From: Ricinus communis | Taxonomy: Eukaryota; Streptophyta; Magnoliopsida; Malpighiales; Euphorbiaceae | Direction: 5' to 3' | DNA: 64,000 nucleotides | NCBI RefSeq assembly: GCF_019578655.1 | Contig: NC_063264.1 | Coordinates: 5,993,213 to 6,057,212, forward strand | In this document: in pieces, positions 59,321 to 64,000 of the stretch | Layout of the letters: every line of letters starts with the position of its first letter | Position numbering within the stretch: position 1 is the first letter of the stretch | Notes under the pieces: model-generated | Told to the model about the DNA's origin: nothing | The model's database searches: none | The model's input: the letters and a program-made list of their open reading frames with translations, nothing else | Program-made: the position numbers and the translations under genes

Positions 59321-61270
59321 TGTTCAGTTTGTGAAAAATTCAGTTTTGAGCAATCAGTGGAGGCCACGCGGCTCTAATATTAGGATTGTGGTTGGCAAAA
59401 GTGTTTTATTAAAAAAAAAAAAATCTATATTTTCTAAAAGAAATTCAAGTTGGATAAAAATTCTAAATTTATTCTTTCTAACAACTACCATAGATCTAAT
59501 ATCATCATTTATCCTACTAAGACACACTCAATACCTTAAATTTCTAGGTCAATTCTGTTTGTTTCAATTAATGTTTTATTAACAAAGTAGCGACCAATTA
59601 TAAAATAAGAAATGTGATTACAGGAAGAAGATAAAAGCGAAAACATAAAATAACTATTGATATGAGAATAAAATCATAAATAAAAAACGATAGCTGCTTT
59701 ATTTTTATCTAGCGTTGATTTGAGAAGATAAATTAAAATTAATTAATATAATTTTTTTGAATTACATCATAATTATGATTTTCACAATTTCGATAAAAGA
59801 AAATGGCCTAATATAAGTGACGTATTAATTAATTAATTCATGCACTCCCTCAAATGTGGACTTTCTTCCATGGCTGTGAATGATTTCTTTATGCTTCACA
59901 AAAGACTATTCCCATCATGACTGTAATTCATTCAAAAAGTGCGTAAAATATATGGGGAAAGGCCAGTATCCTCTCTGTAGTTATGGCTTCCTATATGGTC
60001 ATGATTTGCTTGTCTTGTTTTGCCCTAATTAGTGTGCATGTAGTAGCATATTTGTGGCCAATGCCACGAGCATGACCTAGGTTGCGTGCTCTGTCTTAAT
60101 TATCTTATTTACCAACTTTGTTTCATATATTTGTTCTTAAGTTATTATATGAAAAATGTACAAAGGATAGACAATAATGCAATTTCAAAACTATGGAATT
60201 GCTAACTTGACTAAATAGGATACAAGAAAAGCCTTATCAAGATCTCACTTTTTTTTTTCAATTATTTTTTTTTATTGTTAGGAGGCCCACTCGCCATAAA
60301 TGCAAAATTTTACGTAGATTGAACTTAAATGTGTTTTTTTTTTTCGATTATTAAACTTAAAATCCATTAAAATCTAATTTAAGTCAAGCTATATTAAACT
60401 TTACTAAGGTTGCGGTACTTTATTTAACATAGAAAATTAAATTACGAAAAATCACTTTCTGAATACATATCATATTTATTATCTTTTTCTTCTACATCAA
60501 AATAATCACCATCACCATTGATCTCGTAACAAAAGCGAGTAAAGTAAAACCCACGACTTCTTTTCCAATTAGAAAAGATATGTTAGAGTACTATCATTTT
60601 TTTCTACATTAAAATAATCATCATCACCTTTGATCTCACAACAAAAGTGAGTAAAATAAAACCCACGACTTTCTCTCCAATTAAAAAATATATGTTGGAG
60701 TATTATCTTCTTTTTCTACATTAAAATAATCACCATTACAGTTGATCTCACAACAAAAATAAATAAAATAAAACCCACGACTTCCTCTCCAGTTAGAAAA
60801 GGTATGTTGGAAAGGTGAAAGTGACAGACACCATGAGAAAAAGAAAAAATCATAAATTAAAGGGTACTTGTCATCGTTATTAACTTTGATTGATGATTAC
60901 TCATGACTGTTAAAAGAAATAAGTAACCATGAATTCTTAAACCGTAAGCTTCCCATTACTATTGCTATGGATGTTGGTTGATAGTAAGTAAACTAGAGTA
61001 GCAATTTTTTTTGTTATTGGCTTTTAAAACTTTTAAGTGAGTCATTTATCATTGGTAAGTTTTTATTTTGGGAGATTTTGGATGGCTATGATTATACTTA
61101 TGGGTACTTTTTGGAAAAAATGAATATTAATTTTTTATCTCACTTGCTTTTACATGTGTGTTTACACGTTATGAAGGACTTAAATGGCCCATTTGGCTAA
61201 GTTTAGGGTTTTTCTTTTAAATTTATTTTATTTAAAGAATTTCTTTTATCGAAAAGCTCATTTCTTCCTT
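59321..61270. other. Intergenic region between divergent UTP20 and IRR-like genes
   Basis: AT-rich and non-coding. Besides the 112-bp repeat array there are poly-A/T runs (59,408-59,421; 60,250-60,275; 60,335-60,345) and no recognisable gene or RNA. Confidence 0.5.
60478..60814. repeat. 112-bp tandem repeat, three copies
   Basis: The landmark AAAATAATCA recurs at 60,499, 60,611 and about 60,723, giving a period of 112 bases. Each unit contains TTTCTACAT(T/C)AAAATAATCA, TTGATCTC(A/G)(C/T)AACAAAA, AAAACCCACGACTT and CTCTCCA(A/G)TTA followed by TATGTT(G/A)GA. The copies differ by 10-15 percent. The last stops near 60,814. Confidence 0.9.
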
Positions 61271-61558
61271 ATTTGATATTCCTTTTGGACAAGTTGAAGG
61301 GGCGAAATGACACTTTGTCCGACGTCGCTAACTTTCAGCTTTGCTATATGATTATATTCCAACCAATTCAACGCCGCCACATAGAAATAGGTCGCTTCTC
61401 TCTTAGCATCGGCGGTCGTGACCTTAGGTCACCATTGTTTTCTGGTGATAACCAAACTTGTTATCCTTCTACTTTTCCTCGTTCCGGTCCCTTCGAAAAA
61501 AAATCCCCAATTTTTCCTGCTGTCCAGACAAAGATTTCAAAATTTCAATTCTCTTCGT

Positions 61559-61690
61559 TAGGGTTTCAATTATTCTATCTCATCACAGTTTTTTGTTTGT
61601 TTTCTCTTGTCCAAATTAACACTATGTATTCAATCAAAGCCCTGACCAGGATTTAAGTCCTCAAGCTCTTACCCTTGTTTTTTAGGGTTT
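61559..61690 (+). promoter_or_regulatory. Two perfect telo-boxes before the IRR-like gene
   Basis: TAGGGTTT (AAACCCTA on the other strand) at 61,559-61,566 and 61,683-61,690, the second 27 bases before the start codon. Telo-boxes near plant transcription starts go with translation- and growth-related genes. The surrounding 61,290-61,716 sequence is probably 5' leader. Confidence 0.6.
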
Positions 61691-61716
61691 ATATACTAAT
61701 CAGTCTTTACTTCACA

Positions 61717-64000
61717 ATGACCGATCGAAACGCCATCACCACCACCACCAACTCCTCCTCCACAGCCGCCGCTGCCGCTCCTAAGCCGATATGGATGAAG
61801 CAAGCCGAGGAAGCCAAATTAAAAAGCGAAGCCGAGAAAGCCGCAGCCGCAAAAGCCGCTTTTGAAGCTACATTCAAAACCCTAACCACCAACAAACCCG
61901 AGAAGGCCTCTGACTCTGATTCAGAAGGAGAAGAATCGGAAGAGTACTTGGCCAATAAGCCTGTGGGACCAGTAGACCCCACCAAATGCACGGCGGTCGG
62001 TGCTGGCATTGCCGGCGGAACTGCTTGCGCTCCGTCTACATTCATGGTGGCGACTAAGGATTCGGATGGGAGGAAGGTTATGCACGGCGGTGCGCAAATT
62101 AAGGTGAAGGTATCGCCAGGAGTGGGTGTTGGAGGGACTGAGCAGGAAGGAATTGTGAAGGATATGGGAGATGGGAGTTATACAGTGACTTATGTTGTAC
62201 CTAAAAGAGGGAATTATATGGTTAATATTGAATGTAATGGGAAGCCTATCATGGGTAGTCCATTTCCTGTATTCTTTAGTGCAGGTAATTGTTATTTTTA
62301 GCATTCTCGCCATGTAAAGAATATTCTTATACTTGCTATACTTTGTTTATCCATCTTTTCATTATAGGTTGAAGTTCTCTTGATATGCATACATGTCGTA
62401 GTTTGTGAAGTTTTTTTCTCTTATGTTCTTTAGTGTGGCTGCTTGTTAGTATTCTTGAAGGTATGTCATATTCTTGTATTCTTTTGTCGGGAGATTTTAG
62501 GCTGGTCTTATCTTCATATACATACATTATATTTGGTAGTTTTTGAACTACTTTCGAATGTTTGCCGTTAATTGTATGCTTTTGAATTTTGTAGATTCTG
62601 CATTGTCTTTTGAACATTCTGAATAATTTCTGGGTCATATGAGAAATATCAAAAAATTTCTTTTAATTGGTCTTGTTCGATGGTTACTGTAGAATGTGAA
62701 ATTTGTTATTGGAAGTAAAAAGTGAAAAGGCTGGGAAGATTTTCATCTGGAGCTTGTGAACTATTAAGTGCATGGTTGATGATAGTTCTAGAATCAGGAA
62801 AATGTAGTAACATTGCTTGCATGCTGTTTATTTTTTCCATAAACTGTTTTGGACTTGCTATTCTTGTATTTGGGCTAAATTTATTTTCTTTAGTGGAACA
62901 TTTTATGGAATAATGAAGTGTCATCATGCAGGTACTTCAACTGGAGGACTGTTGGGTATGGCTCCTGCATCTACCTTTCCAAACTTAGTTAACCAGACCA
63001 TGCCAAATATGCCAAATTATTCAGGTTCTGTTTCTGGGGCATTCCCTGGATTACTGGGAATGATTCCTGGGATTGTTTCTGGTGCTTCAGGTGGTGCTGT
63101 TTTGCCTGGAATTGGGGCATCACTTGGGGAAGTTTGTCGAGAGTATCTTAATGGCCGGTGTGCAAAAACTGACTGCAAATTGAACCATCCACCGCACAAT
63201 TTGCTAATGACAGCATTAGCAGCAACAACCTCAATGGGGACTCTTAGTCAGGTGCCTATGGCACCTTCAGCAGCTGCAATGGCTGCTGCTCAGGCCATTG
63301 TTGCTGCCCAAGCCCTTCAAGCCCATGCTGCTCAGGTGCAAGCACAAGCACAATCTGCCAAAGATTCATCTGGTATTGTTACCATTATCATTTAGTTATG
63401 CATGTAATACAGTGTCATGTATGCAATTCTTTTGTTTTCCGTTGCTTTTGCTTAGACTACCTTATGCTTTTACATTTTTTGTGTTTCTGTAATGTGGCAT
63501 ATTTATCTTTTTCTTTCTATGGTTTATTTTTTCTTGTCTTTATTTATTGTTTGAGATTCTTACAATCGTGTCTCTTTTTGTCAGGTTCACCTGACAAAGC
63601 TGGGAAGGAAGACACACTGAAGAAGACACTCCAAGTTAGCAATCTTAGTCCACTTCTGACAGTGGACCAGCTGAAACAACTCTTTAGCTATTTTGGCTCA
63701 GTAGTTGAGTGTAGCATTACTGACTCAAAGCATTTTGCTTACATAGAATACTCAAAACCTGAAGAAGCAACTGCTGCTTTAGCATTGAACAATATGGATG
63801 TTGGGGGTCGACCATTGAATGTTGAGATGGCTAAATCGCTTCCTCAGAAATCACTTTTGAATTCCTCTGTGGCTTCGTCTTCTCTGCCATTGATGATGCA
63901 GCAAGCTGTTGCCATGCAACAGATGCAGTTTCAACAGGCTTTGCTTATGCAGCAAACTATGACAGCACAACAGGCAGCTAACCGAGCTGCAACAATGAAG
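61717..64000 (+). CDS. IRR: Filamin-repeat, CCCH zinc-finger and RRM RNA-binding protein (IRR-like), partial at the right edge
   Basis: Exons 61717-62284, 62932-63372 and 63585 to beyond 64,000 give 475 residues in frame. Order: PKPIWMKQAEEAKLKSEAEK (basic/acidic Ala-rich helix), a Ser/Asp/Glu run, then a filamin/Ig-like repeat (about 75-188) with GAQIKVKVSPGVGVGG, DMGDGSYTVTYVVPKRGNY and GSPFPVFF. Next are a Gly/Pro/Met-rich linker, a CCCH finger (258-275: CREYLNGRCAKTDCKLNH) and an Ala/Gln-rich tract. An RRM follows (RNP2 LQVSNL about 351-356, RNP1-like KHFAYIEY about 384-391), then Gln/Met-rich sequence. This matches what I know of Arabidopsis IRR (AT3G23900), a splicing-associated RNA-binding protein linked to immune signalling; the C-terminal part lies outside. 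The ATG at 61,717 is the first in frame. Domain calls are firm; the IRR name is from memory. Confidence 0.88.

Noticed and set aside
60478..60814. CRISPR-like array
   Set aside because: The units are contiguous 112-bp diverged tandem copies in plant intergenic DNA, without short identical repeats and unique spacers.
61707..62313. Antisense open frames of 112 and 130 codons under the IRR-like first exon
   Set aside because: They mirror a GC- and Ala-rich coding exon; the plus strand has the domains, splice sites and start.

Overview
The window is nuclear DNA of a flowering plant, almost certainly a eudicot and possibly a woody rosid (the lineage is a guess). The evidence is intron-rich genes with GT/AG splice sites, AT-rich introns and intergenic DNA, plant-specific families (PHT1, NIPA, trihelix, CPR1-type F-box, carboxylesterase), and plant retrotransposon and MITE-like debris. 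Nothing suggests bacterial, organellar or viral DNA.

Layout, left to right. 386-2527 (-): first four exons of a GH35 beta-galactosidase (BGAL9-like), continuing off the left edge. 6713-11051 (+): complete NIPA-type Mg2+ transporter, 8 exons, 336 aa. 12.0-12.57 kb: inverted-repeat (MITE-like) element. 12.65-16.43 kb: decayed 5' part of an Athila-like Ty3/gypsy element (LTR, tRNA-Asp primer site, broken gag, broken protease). 17234-18565 (+): single-exon trihelix/MYB-like regulator. 19.73-20.44 kb (-): carboxylesterase pseudogene. 20798-21877 and 22758-23978 (-): tandem pair of intronless F-box genes. 25.9-26.79 kb: a second, diverged and lone copy of the same LTR. 29526-31130 (+): intronless-ORF PHT1 phosphate transporter with a predicted long 5' UTR intron that holds an inverted-repeat element. 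31972-36680 (-): 12-exon conserved coiled-coil protein of unknown function, 415 aa. 38603-40686 (+): small RNF4-like RING E3 with SIM-like and EAR-like motifs. 41397-59039 (-): very large 31-exon UTP20 gene; the exons join in frame to 2694 codons. 61717-64000 (+): filamin/CCCH/RRM RNA-binding protein resembling Arabidopsis IRR, continuing off the right edge.

The genes do not form a pathway, as expected for a plant chromosome segment. The clearest regulatory theme is growth-type promoter motifs: site II (TGGGCY) elements and telo-box-like sequences stand before UTP20, site II motifs before the coiled-coil gene, and telo-boxes before the IRR-like gene. At UTP20 the site II copies sit in a 30-bp tandem repeat. 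Exon models were made by hand from reading frame and splice consensus. In every multi-exon model the phases agree across all junctions, but none has been checked against transcripts. I see no convincing wholly new system. The best leads are the SIM+EAR+RING protein, the frame-stopping cryptic exon in the unknown coiled-coil gene, and the repeat-borne site II promoter of UTP20.
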